Shown here one piece after another: positions 35,396-46,583 of a stretch of 64,000 bases of DNA. Positions within the stretch are counted from its first letter, which is position 1, and each line of letters starts with the position of its first letter. Source of the stretch: Lobosporangium transversale (Eukaryota; Mortierellomycota; Mortierellomycetes; Mortierellales; Mortierellaceae); contig NW_019028982.1 in NCBI RefSeq assembly GCF_002105155.1, positions 890,501-954,500 on the forward strand. The letters run 5' to 3'. The position numbers and the translations under genes are program-made. The notes below the pieces were generated by a model, which was not told the origin of the DNA, made no database searches, and was given only the letters and a program-made list of their open reading frames with translations.

Positions 35396-36085
35396 TAGTA
35401 TATCTACTTTGTCGCATCATTTCATAGCTGGATGTGCATTTACCCATGCTATATTGATGGTACAAAGACAGTGGCAGAAGGTCGCAGGATTTCATTGTCA
35501 AAGGCATGTGTTAAGCAGCCCTGGGCTAAGGATATTGTTGAAGCATTGAAGGAATTGAGGCTGTCCCAAGCATTTGAACCGGGAAAAACTCATCCTAGAG
35601 ACTGGGCTAATCGTGGACGCGTCAGAGTTTTGTTCAAGGAAAATGGCCGATTCTGCCATGCCACAATCCACAGCAGTATGCGTCTCCAACATGATTATTT
35701 CTAATATGGTCCAGCTTGCTATACTATGAAGACAAACATTTACATGTGTGTTATTGCTTACCCTCACTAACTGGGTGTTGATCAATGTCTTTATTTTATA
35801 GAGAATGAGCTTTTAATCCAGTTGGCAGCAATCATTAATAAGGCTCATGCCAAGGATGAAAGTGCTGGTCGAAAGCGCTCAGAATATTCGCCTCTTTCAC
35901 CCTTGACACCACTTTCGATTGCGATGCCAGGCATGGCTAATGCAGACCCATTGGCAGCGCTTTTGGGCGGCAATGACACCACAGAACCAGCAACGCCGCA
36001 AGCATCATCATCATCGCCTCAACCAAAGTCAAAACGACAAGAGAAACTAGCCAAGAAACCAAAGAGAGTCATGATCCGTGGATAA
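34996..36085 (+). CDS. SEC65: Signal recognition particle subunit SRP19/Sec65
   Basis: Three exons (34996-35282, 35428-35675, 35802-36085) give 272 residues. The first junction rebuilds KSWMCIYPCYIDGTKTVAEGR, the most conserved part of SRP19, where the protein contacts the tips of SRP RNA helices 6 and 8. Exon 2 continues RRISLSKACVKQP and the second conserved block RVRVLFKENGR. The acidic N-terminal 95 residues and the basic KSKRQEKLAKKPKR tail are the fungal-type extensions seen in Sec65. It is assembled in the nucleolus with SRP RNA before Srp54 joins. Intron 1 contains a run of about 32 A. The 3' end is 153 bp from the convergent ECD gene end. Confidence 0.93.
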
Positions 36086-36237
36086 AGTAAAAATCACATG
36101 GGGATTCTTTCAAGAATAGTATTATTGCTTTAATAAATAGAAAAAAAAAAAAAAGGATCAACTTGATACCCAAAAAATATACTATTACAAATGGAGGAGT
36201 GCTTTCCATGTCCCTTCTACTTTGCTTTCTCCCAGCT

Positions 36238-37986
36238 CTAATCATCCTCATCATCCTCATCATCCTCATCATCAGCTTCGTCTCGTGGCAGCATGATGCC
36301 AAGCCGGGACAGGATGTTTCCTGCTGGTCCTGGCAATCCACCCTGACTCCTGAAACTCTCCAACAAGTTCTTGGCTAAATTTAAATCCTCATCTACGACT
36401 ACTCGCTCCTCTTCTTTCTCGACGTCGCTTATTATTTCATCACCAACTTCGTCATCGGTGCTTACACGCGCTGCCGAAGGCTCTTCTTCTTCGTCATCAT
36501 CTGCGAATGCCATTGCGGCAGGATCGTATCCATATGGCCCACCATGTCGACCAAAACCTCGCCTTGAACGTTCAGCGTATTCTTTCACTAATTCTTCAAG
36601 GTTCTTTTCCGATTGTGGTGTTATGGTGGTAGCGGAGATTCGTGAGACTCCTTTGCCTTTGTCTGTCTTAGGTTGAGTCTTTGATGCAGCAGATACTCCT
36701 ACTGACATCTTTTCAAAAGACTCCCCAACCTTGGTGGCCGATAATTCTATGTCCAAGGCATCCATGTATTCTTGAAGACCTTGATCATCCATATCTATAT
36801 CCTTCTCTTCATCGTCATCCCTTTGGCTCACTTTCCCTCTTGCGAGTTGTTTATAATTCTGGCCGAACCTCCGTTCTAAGGCTTCTCTGAACTTTTCGCG
36901 ATCTAAGCCAATAGGCTGTAAATTTTCTGCATGAGTTTCAGTATCCACTTTCTCTTTAGTTCCCTTTCCTTCTCCTGTGTCGCCAATATCAAAGTTCATC
37001 ATCTCACTCCCAAACATGAATGCACGCTGTCGCTGAGCGGTCCGTTTCCTGGCTTGCCTTTCCTCATAGTCGCTAGCGAATATATCTTCATCATCGCTAC
37101 TATCTAATATATCTTGTACAACGCTTTCTTGATTTTCTGCCTCGTCTCCATCTCTGTTGTCGGCAACATAATCATCTTCACTATCCTCATCATCTTCACT
37201 GTCGGTTTGCTCATCTAAAAACTCGGCTCCTTCGACACCACCTTGACCTTTTTGAACAAACTCCCCAAACCGATTTAGCATCTGTTGCATATCAAAATCA
37301 CCGTCAAAAGGCCTTTCTATATCTGCTGAAGATTTAGACCCGGATTCTGCGACCCTTCCGTCGTTGCCAAATCCACGCGCTCGCATCATATCCTCCAGCA
37401 TCTGTAGATCTACATTCATCCAGGAGTCGTCATCATCTGGTCTATCGTCTACCAGATCGTTCACTATCGATCCGTTTGTAATATGATTGTTCAGAATGCG
37501 CTCAATTTCTTGAACCGGATGATATCCATGGCCATAGTATGATGTATCTTGATGTTCATCTCGCAATTTCGCAGACTTGTTTTCTAAAAATTGCCTTTTA
37601 GCAGTCTCTTCCAATTGTTGATATTTTTGAGATCCTGGGCGCTCGTCTCCAAAGTACTGGCGAGCTGCGAGATTGTTTTTGAATACAATCCATCCACTGT
37701 CTGTTGCAAACGGGAAATCCTGGAATGATAGTAATAACAACAATTATAATAAATAAGCAGTTTCATAGGTAATCAATCACGCTGACTTTTTTTAATAATA
37801 ATAATATTTTGTTACCATACTCCACACGTATCTCTTACCTCCAGTTGAATCTCATCGCCGCTCTTGAAGCCAAAATCTCCAGGATAATCTGGGCTGCACA
37901 AGATCTCGAAGCCGCAAGTCTAAAAAAAAAGAAAAAACAAACCATGAATGTGTTATGAGTGGTTTATTAATAAAGATATCCTTAAC

Positions 37987-38018
<32 letters not shown>

Positions 38019-39465
38019 TTTTACGAACCAGTTTCATCCCAAGTTCTGCCTCCTTCAGTTTTTGCGGATCGTTTGCATCTTCCACACTTATTGGAGGTAC
38101 AATGCCATCCCAGATCTTGGGTGGGTGGAATTGTTGTCCCATCAGTTGTGCGTAACAAGTCTTTGTGAAGCAAACACTTGTCGTAACAAACAACGTGCTA
38201 TTTTTCCCCAGCTTGACGACCCCATGCCCTAACTCCGATCCTAAATCATCCTTGTCTGATGATGCCGTTTTTGAGGATTTTCTTGGTAAGAACTTTGCCA
38301 TACGACTACATGCTGCCATGCCGAGTGCATCCCTTGTATAAAACGCCTCGCATGCTCTCGTAACCAATTCCGGTCGGATCTTGAGGACCCTGGCTACATC
38401 CAATGGGATTTGGCAACGAGCATAATGTTTTTGTTCCTGAATTTTCCTGGCTACAAAATCTTTATCTGCTGATAAATTTAGTGAAGATGATGAGAGAGGG
38501 GATGAAAGAGGTCCAAACGCTGCCCGTTGTATGGCAGGGCTGGCAAGTGTAGGTATTACTACTGTAGGTGCTCTTGACTTTGAACTATTCCAATCCTTGC
38601 CAGCTAAGGAAGAAGAAGAGGTCCAGATAATCTCCAATGCGTCCTGAAGCTTCGGCGATTCTGACTTTGTCCCAAGAGTAGGTGGATATATCTTTTTTTC
38701 ATCTGCTGTAACAGCAATCGGAATGATGTGCAGATCTCCGTTATGAATGAATACTCTGTTATCGCTGTTTTCGGGATCTAGCCATGAAGGAATATGTTCC
38801 GCAGCTTCGATCAACAAGAACTCTCCATCATTATCTTGAATCCTATTTTTTTATTTTTAGTATATTTTTTTAAGCAAAAGTGGACACCCCATACAAATGA
38901 AACAGGAAAAAAAAAGAGAAAAGCGGTATATAATTTCACCTTGCAATAGTGCCTGGTATCCGTCGAGTGATTTCTCTCAATAAGGATACAATCAGCCATT
39001 CATCATCCAAGGAGTCGCAGACTCTACTTTCGCCTTTCAAATATGGTAAAATAGGATATACTAATGTATACCATGGGTTTACAAGAAGCAGTGTAAGTTA
39101 GTCCTCATAAAGGTAAGAAATAATATTGAATCTTACTTCTACATCTGGGGGTATGATACTTTACATGTATCCTTTTTAGTCTCAACATGTAGTGAAAATG
39201 CATCTTTATGCCAGATATAGTCCTTGGTCAAATCAGTGACGATCGAGTAAATGAATGTTTTTGCAATATGAATTGAATCAAGTAAGTAATGAGCGGCCGC
39301 ATTAGTCTGCTCCTGATCAGTTTGAGTTTTAGTGTCGGGTTCTGCTTCACTTCCCGCACTCTCTATTGTTGCCTTTGGAAAGTAGATTGCATATGAAACT
39401 GTCTCTTCAGAAAGTGCACGGCGTTGTTGCTGGATGTGGTCATGAAGTGGGAATGAACTTTCCAT
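36238..39465 (-). CDS. ECD: Ecdysoneless (ECD/SGT1-type) homologue
   Basis: Five exons (39465-39165, 39060-38940, 38842-38029, 37919-37839, 37719-36238) give 932 residues. Splicing rebuilds the family core: YLKGESRVCDSLDDEWLIVSLL, then [40 protein letters not shown] in consecutive stretches, and MKLTCGFEIL. Human ECD has the same order ([34 protein letters not shown]). The long last exon is highly acidic with several EDDEDSED clusters and ends in a poly-acidic run. ECD proteins act in pre-mRNA splicing with Prp8 and bind the R2TP chaperone complex; the human protein has 644 residues, so this one has a larger acidic tail. Intron 3 begins GTTCGT and contains a run of about 26 A. Confidence 0.92.
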
Positions 39466-40234
39466 GGTGAATTCAACTAATTCACTTTATTTCGACTCGT
39501 TGAGAGGACTGAACACAGGCAAATCTGCGCACGGCGCACATTCTATCTATTAAATCGAGTGGCTTATGTGCAATGCGAGGGAAACAGTAGAATCTCAATA
39601 CCCTTCCTTTACAAGCAACCCTCTCCTGTGTAATTTATCTTTTATTAAAGCTCGAGATTCCTAAACTGAATAAATAATGAAAGTGGCATAGGATAGCCAT
39701 CATCTTTCTTTTTCGATATGATAGAGATGTCTGTCTGACAGGTTCTTACTCATTAGAGAATGCACTTGTAGAGGAACCACTTCACTGCAGTTGTTTTGTT
39801 TTTTATTTTTTTAATCCTTTTTTATTAAGAGATTGCTTGCTATCTAGCTATCTAGCTTACCTGGTTACTATCCTAAGCTACAAGAAGCCAGACTCTTAGC
39901 CACCTTGGAAAGCGCTTTTCTTTGTCACCATCGAAAAGACTCTCCAAGATGTTGTCCGGAGCACACCACGTGGAGGTGGTCTGGCATATCGTGCTCCGTT
40001 GGTCAGGCCCCATGGCCTTGCAAACGCCCGCACACACACACATTTATTAACCCATTCCCATCCCCATCCCCATTCCCTTTCCCATTCTGGACCGAAGGGC
40101 TCCGCCATCGCAAGGCTCGTTAAAGAACCAGCTCAGGCTCATGCCCGTTCGGACCTACCTTAGATATGCATTGGTTGTTGCACCTTGGATGTGCATTGTT
40201 GCTATGTTAAAGAGTGCTTTGTGTTGTGTTAGTA

Positions 40235-40237
<3 letters not shown>

Positions 40238-40269
<32 letters not shown>

Positions 40270-40291
40270 GCTTTCTTATGTTTTTTATTGG

Positions 40292-40325
<34 letters not shown>

Positions 40326-40634
40326 CTTTTTTCTTCTTTCTGATATGAGATCTTTTTTTTTACTTTTCTTTTTTTGGGCTTTTATTGAGTCTTTTTTTTT
40401 GGTTTTTTTTTCTTTGGTTAATTTTTTTTTAATTGTGTTTTTTCTTTGGGTTATTTTTTTTTTCTTTGGTTTTTTTGGTTTATTTTTTTGGTTTATTTTT
40501 TTGGTTTTTTTCTTTGGTTTTTTTTTTTCTTTTTCTTTTCTTTGGATTTTTTTTTTTTTTTTTTTTTTGGTTTCTTTTTTTTCTTTGGATTTTTCTTTTT
40601 TTTTTTGATTTAGTTTTTTTTTTTTTTTTTTTTG
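40238..40634 (+). repeat. T-rich low-complexity tract
   Basis: About 400 bp of T runs broken by GG, C or A. Its mirror at about 48013-48409 is A-rich. Open frames across it encode only Phe-rich or Lys-rich chains and are not genes. Most arm-to-arm differences in IR2 fall here. Confidence 0.9.
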
Positions 40635-40882
40635 AGGCATTTGTTTCTGGAGGCGTTTGTTTTTTGCCTGGATGGACTGTTCGACCTTTCTTTGGTTTAG
40701 TCCTTTTGCTGGTGGCGCCGAGCTTTCGTTACCAGTGCCTTCCAGACCACACAATGAGAAGTGGCCTGGTCGCTATGATTTGGTGTTGTTCGTGAAGCCT
40801 TGGCCATCATACCCGAGATGGGATGGGCTGGCTATTTGGCCGCGGAGAAGGCCGTCGTTCGACTGCGGTAGACTATGAGGCC

Positions 40883-40927
40883 GTTTAGAGCGTGGCTATT
40901 TAGAGCGTGGCCATCTGGAGCGTAGCC
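40883..40927 (+). repeat. 15-bp tandem repeat, three units
   Basis: Three units of about 15 bp built on TTTAGAGCGTGGC, with decay in the third. The mirror lies at about 47718-47762 in the right arm. Read on the right-arm plus strand it lies in an open but startless frame. Confidence 0.7.
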
Positions 40928-42061
40928 AGTTGAATACGGCTTTTCGTTGGAGTGCAGCCGTTCGAGTATGGGCGCCTGAGTGTGGCAACCCGGCTGTGCG
41001 TTATGAAGCCCTAGTTGCTTTAGCCAGCTTCATGTCGTTGCAGTCTAATCGTGGAATGAAAAGAGAGACACAAGCAGAAAAAGAATAATCAGAACAAGGA
41101 CAGTGAAGCACAGAGTGACAGTGTTGAGAACTTCAGTAAGAGTGATTGTTTAGGGAGTGTTGCTTACCTTTTTGTCTTGGTTGAGGAGGCCGATGGTCGA
41201 GGAGACCGAGGAGAAAGAGAAGAGAAAAGAAGAAAAAAGAAGAGAGTCAAAATTAGTCCTTTTTATATTGGTTTCTTATTATTATTATTTACGTTCGCGC
41301 AAGAAGAGGAGAAGGGCCGAGGAGTGATTGGTGTTCAAAAGCGCGCTGTACTAAGTACCTTGCTTGCTGTACGCTCAAGAGCGACCAATAAAAGATAAGC
41401 AACAATTTAAAAAGATAAACAACAATATAAAAAGATAAAAAATAAATAAATATACGTGTCTTTGATGTCATCTGTCATATTTCATATGATAAAGAAGAGA
41501 CTCTCACGATTGAAAGTGGGAATAATGCTCTGTCCTCAAGACTCATAAGGAAAACCTGTCTATAAACAACCAGAGCATGAACTGTATTGCTCTCGAGCTT
41601 GTTTACTCTTATTGATAAAGGAGATTATCTTCTTTATCCTCTTCTTCTATTTCCTTTCTTCACTCCTAACAAGAGATGGGATAGACTGTCGTTGGACCTG
41701 TACTTTGGCAGCTTGCCGTTTTTCCAGAGTGTGGTGGAAAATAACACATGACATTCGTAAGAATACCTCTGCGCCTTTTTTTTTTTTTTATTTTTTTTTT
41801 TTATTTTCATGCAATACAATGTAGAATACATTAAGATTTGAAGGTGAAACAAAGTATCAACGTTTATATATCGACCAGTAAAAAGCACACGATCGTATCG
41901 AGGAAATGACGTGTCGTATCTCTTTGGCTCTTTGAAAAGGAAAATAAGGAAAAGAAAAAAAGGAAAAAAGTCTGTTTGAACAAAAACTGCCGCAGCACAG
42001 TTCCCACGACAATGCATCCTATTCTTTGTTAAGGATGAAGAGAAAGAATGGGAGAAGAGAG

Positions 42062-42412
42062 TCAAATAGCAAACTCTACTGATAGTACCTGATGAACCCC
42101 ATTGCTAAAGAAAAAAAGGTACTCGAGCTTAATGCTGGCGAAAAATGGGAGTATGCGAGTGTTGATAAGCTTGTGCTCTGAATCCTGTCCTTTTACTTTA
42201 GTCGCGTCACATCGCTCACTGTTTTCCTTTCTCTCTTTGTTGCACACCATACAAAGAGAGCATTGTGGCTCGTGCTCTTGTTGTTGTATGTATATATGAC
42301 CCTGCATATCTTTGAGGATGGTTATCCCTCCACCTGTAAGAGTTTTCTCTTTCTCCACCTTGCGAGCATATGAAAATTGACGGATGATATCACAAGCGCG
42401 CAGATTACCCAT
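42062..42412 (-). CDS. Possible 116-residue ORF in IR2, copy 1
   Basis: An ATG-started frame of 116 residues with CSLCMVCNKERKENSERC, a cysteine pattern, in its middle. It has no recognised family and overlaps the inverted copy of the dispersed repeat, which argues against it being a real gene. An identical frame is in the other arm at 46233-46583. Confidence 0.2.
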   Translation of the reverse strand: MGNLRACDIIRQFSYARKVEKEKTLTGGGITILKDMQGHIYIQQQEHEPQCSLCMVCNKERKENSERCDATKVKGQDSEHKLINTRILPFFASIKLEYLFFFSNGVHQVLSVEFAI

Positions 42413-42433
42413 TTCAATTCCCGCTACGCCGCT

Positions 42434-42801
42434 TTCTTTTTTATTTTATTTTATTTTATTTTAATATATTTTATTTATTTTAATATATTTTATTTATTTT
42501 AATATATTTTATTTATTTTAATATATAGCCCGTTTCATTTGGTCGCGATACCTTATATTTTTTGAATACTTTCGAGTGTATTGGCAGCCAATTAGCTCGC
42601 TTGTTACGAGTATTGTTGCAAGTCCGTCACGTAGTGAGATGCCACCAGAACAATTCAATCATCGTTTTTAGATTAAAAATATAAGGTATCGTGACCAAAT
42701 AAAATTGGCGATATTTTATTTATTTTAATATATTTTATTTATTTTAATATATTTTATTTTATTTTAATATATTTTATTTTATTTTATTTTATTTTATTTT
42801 T
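42434..42801 (+). repeat. AT satellite (TTTTA/TTTAATATA), split by a transposon
   Basis: Repeats of TTTTATTTTAATATA-like units occupy 42434-42525 and 42712-42801. The two halves are one satellite interrupted by a 186-bp element. The right arm has the same satellite intact at 46036-46208. Confidence 0.9.
42526..42711. mobile_element. Short TIR transposon (MITE), Tc1/mariner-like
   Basis: A 186-bp element with terminal inverted repeats of about 38 bp: the left end reads ATTTGGTCGCGATACCTTAT and the right end, reversed, reads ATTTGGTCACGATACCTTAT. It is flanked by TA on both sides (42524-42525, 42712-42713), the target duplication typical of Tc1/mariner. It is too short to encode a transposase, so it would need one in trans. 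The other IR2 arm lacks it. Confidence 0.8.
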
Positions 42802-43428
42802 TTGCTTAACTCAGTGACCGCTCTCTGTACACAGCTCAGCCGAGAGATGACCCACACAGGACGCATCCGAGTCCAAGGCTGCGATTTCAAAGACAGTGAG
42901 GAGGAAAATGTCTTTATCCTCTTCCTACCACTGTACTTACGCTCACCCATATCACTCACAGCAAACAACAGGTACTTGGTTATGATGGGAAACTATCAAG
43001 TGCAAACATTTTATTTTCCTCAATCTTTGTGGATTGAACATAGCTCTAAGGAGTTGGCAGAAAAGAGCTATCCCTTCTCAAACAAGCTTGAAGACTCATT
43101 TGCGCGCGGAGCTTTGGATCCAATGATGACTTATTTCTCCCCAGGGGATGACTAGGCTTTTGCGCTTGATTGGGCTAACCGATCCTCGCTGGAGTACGGC
43201 GTATGGCAAGGGGATCCGCTGAAGCCAGATGTGACGATTCGAAAGTACATTTTTGAGACGGCTTATGCTGAGACCAAGTCGTCTAAGGACAAGCGAAGCC
43301 TACATTTATTTCTCGAAGACCAATGGAGCCTAATGAGGTTTGCCAAGGACACGATTGACGAGAACCTACGTGATGAACGGGTTGTGATGGAGATCCCTTG
43401 TCTGCAAGTGTTTGGTAAGTCTATGTGA
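42802..43428 (+). pseudogene. Interrupted gene in IR2 spacer, unknown family
   Basis: One reading frame spans 42802-43428 with a single TAG at 43153-43155 between FSPGDD and AFALDWANRSSLEYGVW. Both halves look protein-like. The second half contains ETKSSKDKR...WSLMRFAKDTIDE, resembling a multi-copy fungal family of unknown function with a conserved GEVKS...KL..F.KD.LD pattern; I am not certain of this. The frame then meets GTAAGT at 43415-43420, a good donor, so a further exon may have existed, but no open continuation is clear after it. No start codon precedes the conserved part except one at 42847. Confidence 0.5.
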
Positions 43429-44396
43429 CTTATGTGGCAATAACGCGCCACACACCTTGACGAGATAAATTTTCGATATGAGGTTCTAGAACAAATCAAT
43501 GCCATCTTATAGATAGATATGTAGTTACCCGCTACAGGTTCCTCTACCAGGGAATGAATAAATACCTCCATGGGTGTGGGCCCACATCTAATTCTTACTT
43601 ACTTTTTCTACTGCTCACGATCTATCTACAAAATATATTTCAGTCTCGTTATCGCCGTCAGAGGTCATGATTTGAGTGGTCGTGGACATGTTCAGCCCGT
43701 TGGCATTGCCAAAGACCCCAGGAAGGCATAACAGCTCTGATTCTTTCTCGAAATAAGCCATCATATTCAGCCTTACTTTGAAGCTTTTGACCGTTATGGC
43801 AATTTCTTTGACTACTTTGTATATGTGGGGCGTTAGGCAAGTTAGTAAACAGATGACTAAAGGGATAAGAGGCACTGCGTGAACAAAGTGCTTTGCGAAC
43901 GAGCATTGTCTACGGTACCATATCCGTATAAATATTAAATAAAACCCTGCTAATCCGACTTGCACCTACCTTTCGAGCTAATAGGGTGGTGCGGGTGGGA
44001 CATACGTCCATGGCACCTATGACAATGTGAATAGGCCATCCTTCGTAGACCATTCAATAGAAAAAAGAGGTGAGTGGAAAGACAGAAAGTGCTGTATGTG
44101 GAAACTTATGCTTGAATGAGTAAAAGGAAGGAAAAGTCTATCTGGTGGAATGGAGACTTTGACTGAAACTGATCAAAGTGATTGAAGCTGATTAAAAAAA
44201 AAAAAAAAAAAACTCCATATACATATATTTATCATCATTCCCGTAGTAAACTCAGGTTACAGTATGGGAGATTTAGAATACGAACCGAAGCTCTATCAGC
44301 CTGCCTCGTTCAGCATCGGCTAAAGCAGAAATTGTCTAGTTGAAGGGGCGGAGATGGCTGGTTATTAATTGAATAAACGAAAGTTGTGTAACAGAA
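43429..44396. other. IR2 spacer, no supported gene
   Basis: Remnant-like sequence with several short open frames on both strands, none with recognisable motifs. A run of 19 A lies near 44193-44211. Confidence 0.4.
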
Positions 44397-44496
44397 TCAT
44401 CGAAGAGAAAGGTTGGCACATTTTACTGCTCTGGCAACTAGCACTCCTACTATTGATTCCCCTGCTGTTGTTGTTTGTAATAGCTTAGAGAGACAA

Positions 44497-44573
44497 AGAT
44501 TATTAAAACAAACCTTTTCAGGCTTAAGACTATATATATTAAAACAAGCCTTTTCAGGCTTAAGACTAAATAT
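44497..44573 (+). repeat. Direct repeat, two units
   Basis: Two adjacent units of about 37 bp built on TTAAAACAAACCTTTTCAGG followed by CTTAAGACTA, with few differences. No function can be assigned. Confidence 0.7.
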
Positions 44574-45125
44574 TGTCACATTGTTACTCTTTGAACTCTC
44601 TTGTTGTTTTGAATCCGGACATAAAAAGTGAAGATGTCGATGGTGTTTGCAGGATTGCCACTGCCGCTATTGCTGTTGCTGTTTTTGTTTCTGTTTTAAG
44701 TTTAGAGCTAGAATCCTTAGTTGCATAATGCTTCATACACGTACTTTCTCTTTTGGATGTTCCCTGCTCACGAAGTCTGGGCTTTGCGCTGACCAAAGCT
44801 GTGGAGTGCTTTACTGCATCAGTCTAGATAACGCGGTCAGGTTGTGAAGCAATGGATTTAACCGATGTCGATGGTAATAAGGCTGTTTGATGTTGTATCG
44901 TGAGAAGAATGTATATGGGCAGCAGTTGTGCCATTTCAATCCGATTTTGCAGTTGCCTCGTTATCTTTTGCCTGGGGCATAGAGTATGGTTCAGATTCCC
45001 ATATTGATTCCCATATTGATTCCAATCTAGCTACTGGACCACGTATAAACTTTCTGTGAATTCGGTTAGGATTGCGGCTGTTATAATTGACTGACTGCAT
45101 CCACGACGAGGACGATGACCAATCA

Positions 45126-45840
45126 TTAGCTGTATGGGCATTTGACAACAGTGTTGGGGCTGCAGTTGTTATACTTGAATGACCGCGTCCACGACGAGGA
45201 CGACGACGCGCCATTAGCTGTGTTGGCATTTAACGACGGTGGGACCATTCGGGTATAGCTTTCCATAATATTTCTAGCACGGAAGGCACTTGATCCAGAA
45301 GTAAAGGTTGTCAAGGCTTTAGTGGCAGCATCTTTGACGTCACTGTTATTGCCACCAATACTGTTGCTGATTAGGTTCGGTTGGGTCTTTTTGACAGTAA
45401 CATGACGAGGAACAGGTCCTGAGGTGGCAACGGAGTGTGATACCATAATAATTGACGATGAGGTAGTCGCCATTGCTGCTATAGTTAAATCTATGATCGT
45501 ACTTGCCGTGCTATACTGCTTGTCTTCTATTTTTCTTTGTCTTTGTTTCTTTTTATATCGTCGTTTCTTTGACAGCTGAGTGTTATGCTGAGTAAGAGGG
45601 TCAGAGGGCTCTTTGCGTTTCCTGATGGAATGTGGCGCCATAGTAGCTGGTGATGAGATAGCTGTTATTGTTGTTGTAATTAATGCTGTACTTGAGCTTG
45701 CCATGCTGCACTGGTTACTTTCTATTTCTTCTTGCCCTTGTTTCTTTTCATATCATCGTTTCTTTGGCAGCTGAGTGTCATGCTGGATAGGAGGGTTAGA
45801 GAGTTCTTTTCGTTTTGTGATGAAATGCATTTTTCTTTCT
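45126..45840 (-). CDS. Tandem-repeat protein of unknown function in IR2 spacer
   Basis: An ATG-started frame (45704 to 45126) of 192 residues, rich in Ser and Thr with a basic stretch KKRRYKKKQRQRK that could act as a nuclear signal. The DNA at about 45475-45640 is a diverged tandem copy of 45660-45835 (period near 190 bp); the upstream unit, read on the same strand, would encode ITKRKELSNPPIQHDTQLPKKR before a stop. Another 75-bp duplication (about 45070-45235) repeats an ANGASSSSSWTRSFKYN segment. It may be a young, drifting sequence and not a conserved gene. Confidence 0.3.
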
Positions 45841-46035
45841 GGATAAGCAATGGGGAACTCAGTTGGAAAATAAAAAAGTGAAGGTATACTATTGCGATTA
45901 GCAATCATTTACATGGGTTATTACAATGGCTAATTTTTTACCTCTGGACCAACCGATTTGCGATTTCAAAGTATTGACTAAATAACGAATACATATTCAG
46001 CATCTTACTCTTTTGCGCCTTCTAGGGAGTTTATT

Positions 46036-46208
46036 CAAAAATAAAATAAAATAAAATAAAATAAAATAAAATAAAATAAAATATATTAAAATAAATAAAA
46101 TATATTAAAATAAATAAAATATATTAAAATAAATAAAATATATTAAAATAAATAAAATATATTAAAATAAATAAAATATATTAAAATAAAATAAAATAAA
46201 ATAAAAAA
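46036..46208 (+). repeat. AT satellite, uninterrupted, right arm
   Basis: The same satellite as at 42434-42801, reversed, without a transposon. It forms the inner end of the right IR2 arm. Confidence 0.9.
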
Positions 46209-46232
46209 GAAAGCGGCGTAGCGGGAATTGAA

Positions 46233-46583
46233 ATGGGTAATCTGCGCGCTTGTGATATCATCCGTCAATTTTCATATGCTCGCAAGGTGGAGAAAGAGAA
46301 AACTCTTACAGGTGGAGGGATAACCATCCTCAAAGATATGCAGGGTCATATATACATACAACAACAAGAGCACGAGCCACAATGCTCTCTTTGTATGGTG
46401 TGCAACAAAGAGAGAAAGGAAAACAGTGAGCGATGTGACGCGACTAAAGTAAAAGGACAGGATTCAGAGCACAAGCTTATCAACACTCGCATACTCCCAT
46501 TTTTCGCCAGCATTAAGCTCGAGTACCTTTTTTTCTTTAGCAATGGGGTTCATCAGGTACTATCAGTAGAGTTTGCTATTTGA
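46233..46583 (+). CDS. Possible 116-residue ORF in IR2, copy 2
   Basis: Identical to the frame at 42062-42412; see there. Most likely not a gene. Confidence 0.2.
   Translation: MGNLRACDIIRQFSYARKVEKEKTLTGGGITILKDMQGHIYIQQQEHEPQCSLCMVCNKERKENSERCDATKVKGQDSEHKLINTRILPFFASIKLEYLFFFSNGVHQVLSVEFAI

Larger units (their letters stand above)
39726..42800 (+). repeat. IR2 left arm
   Basis: Left arm of a second, larger inverted duplication. Positions pair with the right arm with a sum of 88646 at the outer end and 88645 further in, so the arms differ by a single net base over about 2.7 kb, plus a transposon insertion near the inner end. The left arm without that insertion is about 2,889 bp and the right arm 2,884 bp. 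I saw one substitution near the outer end (39993 against 48653) and length differences inside homopolymers. Contents: a C-rich minisatellite (40055-40088), a 400-bp T-rich tract, a 15-bp tandem repeat, a possible promoter with leader intron, dispersed repeats and an AT satellite. Confidence 0.93.

Noticed and set aside
40155-40754. Lys-rich and Phe-rich open frames up to 199 codons across IR2 tracts
   Set aside because: They are translations of a T-rich or A-rich low-complexity tract and change length between the two otherwise identical arms.
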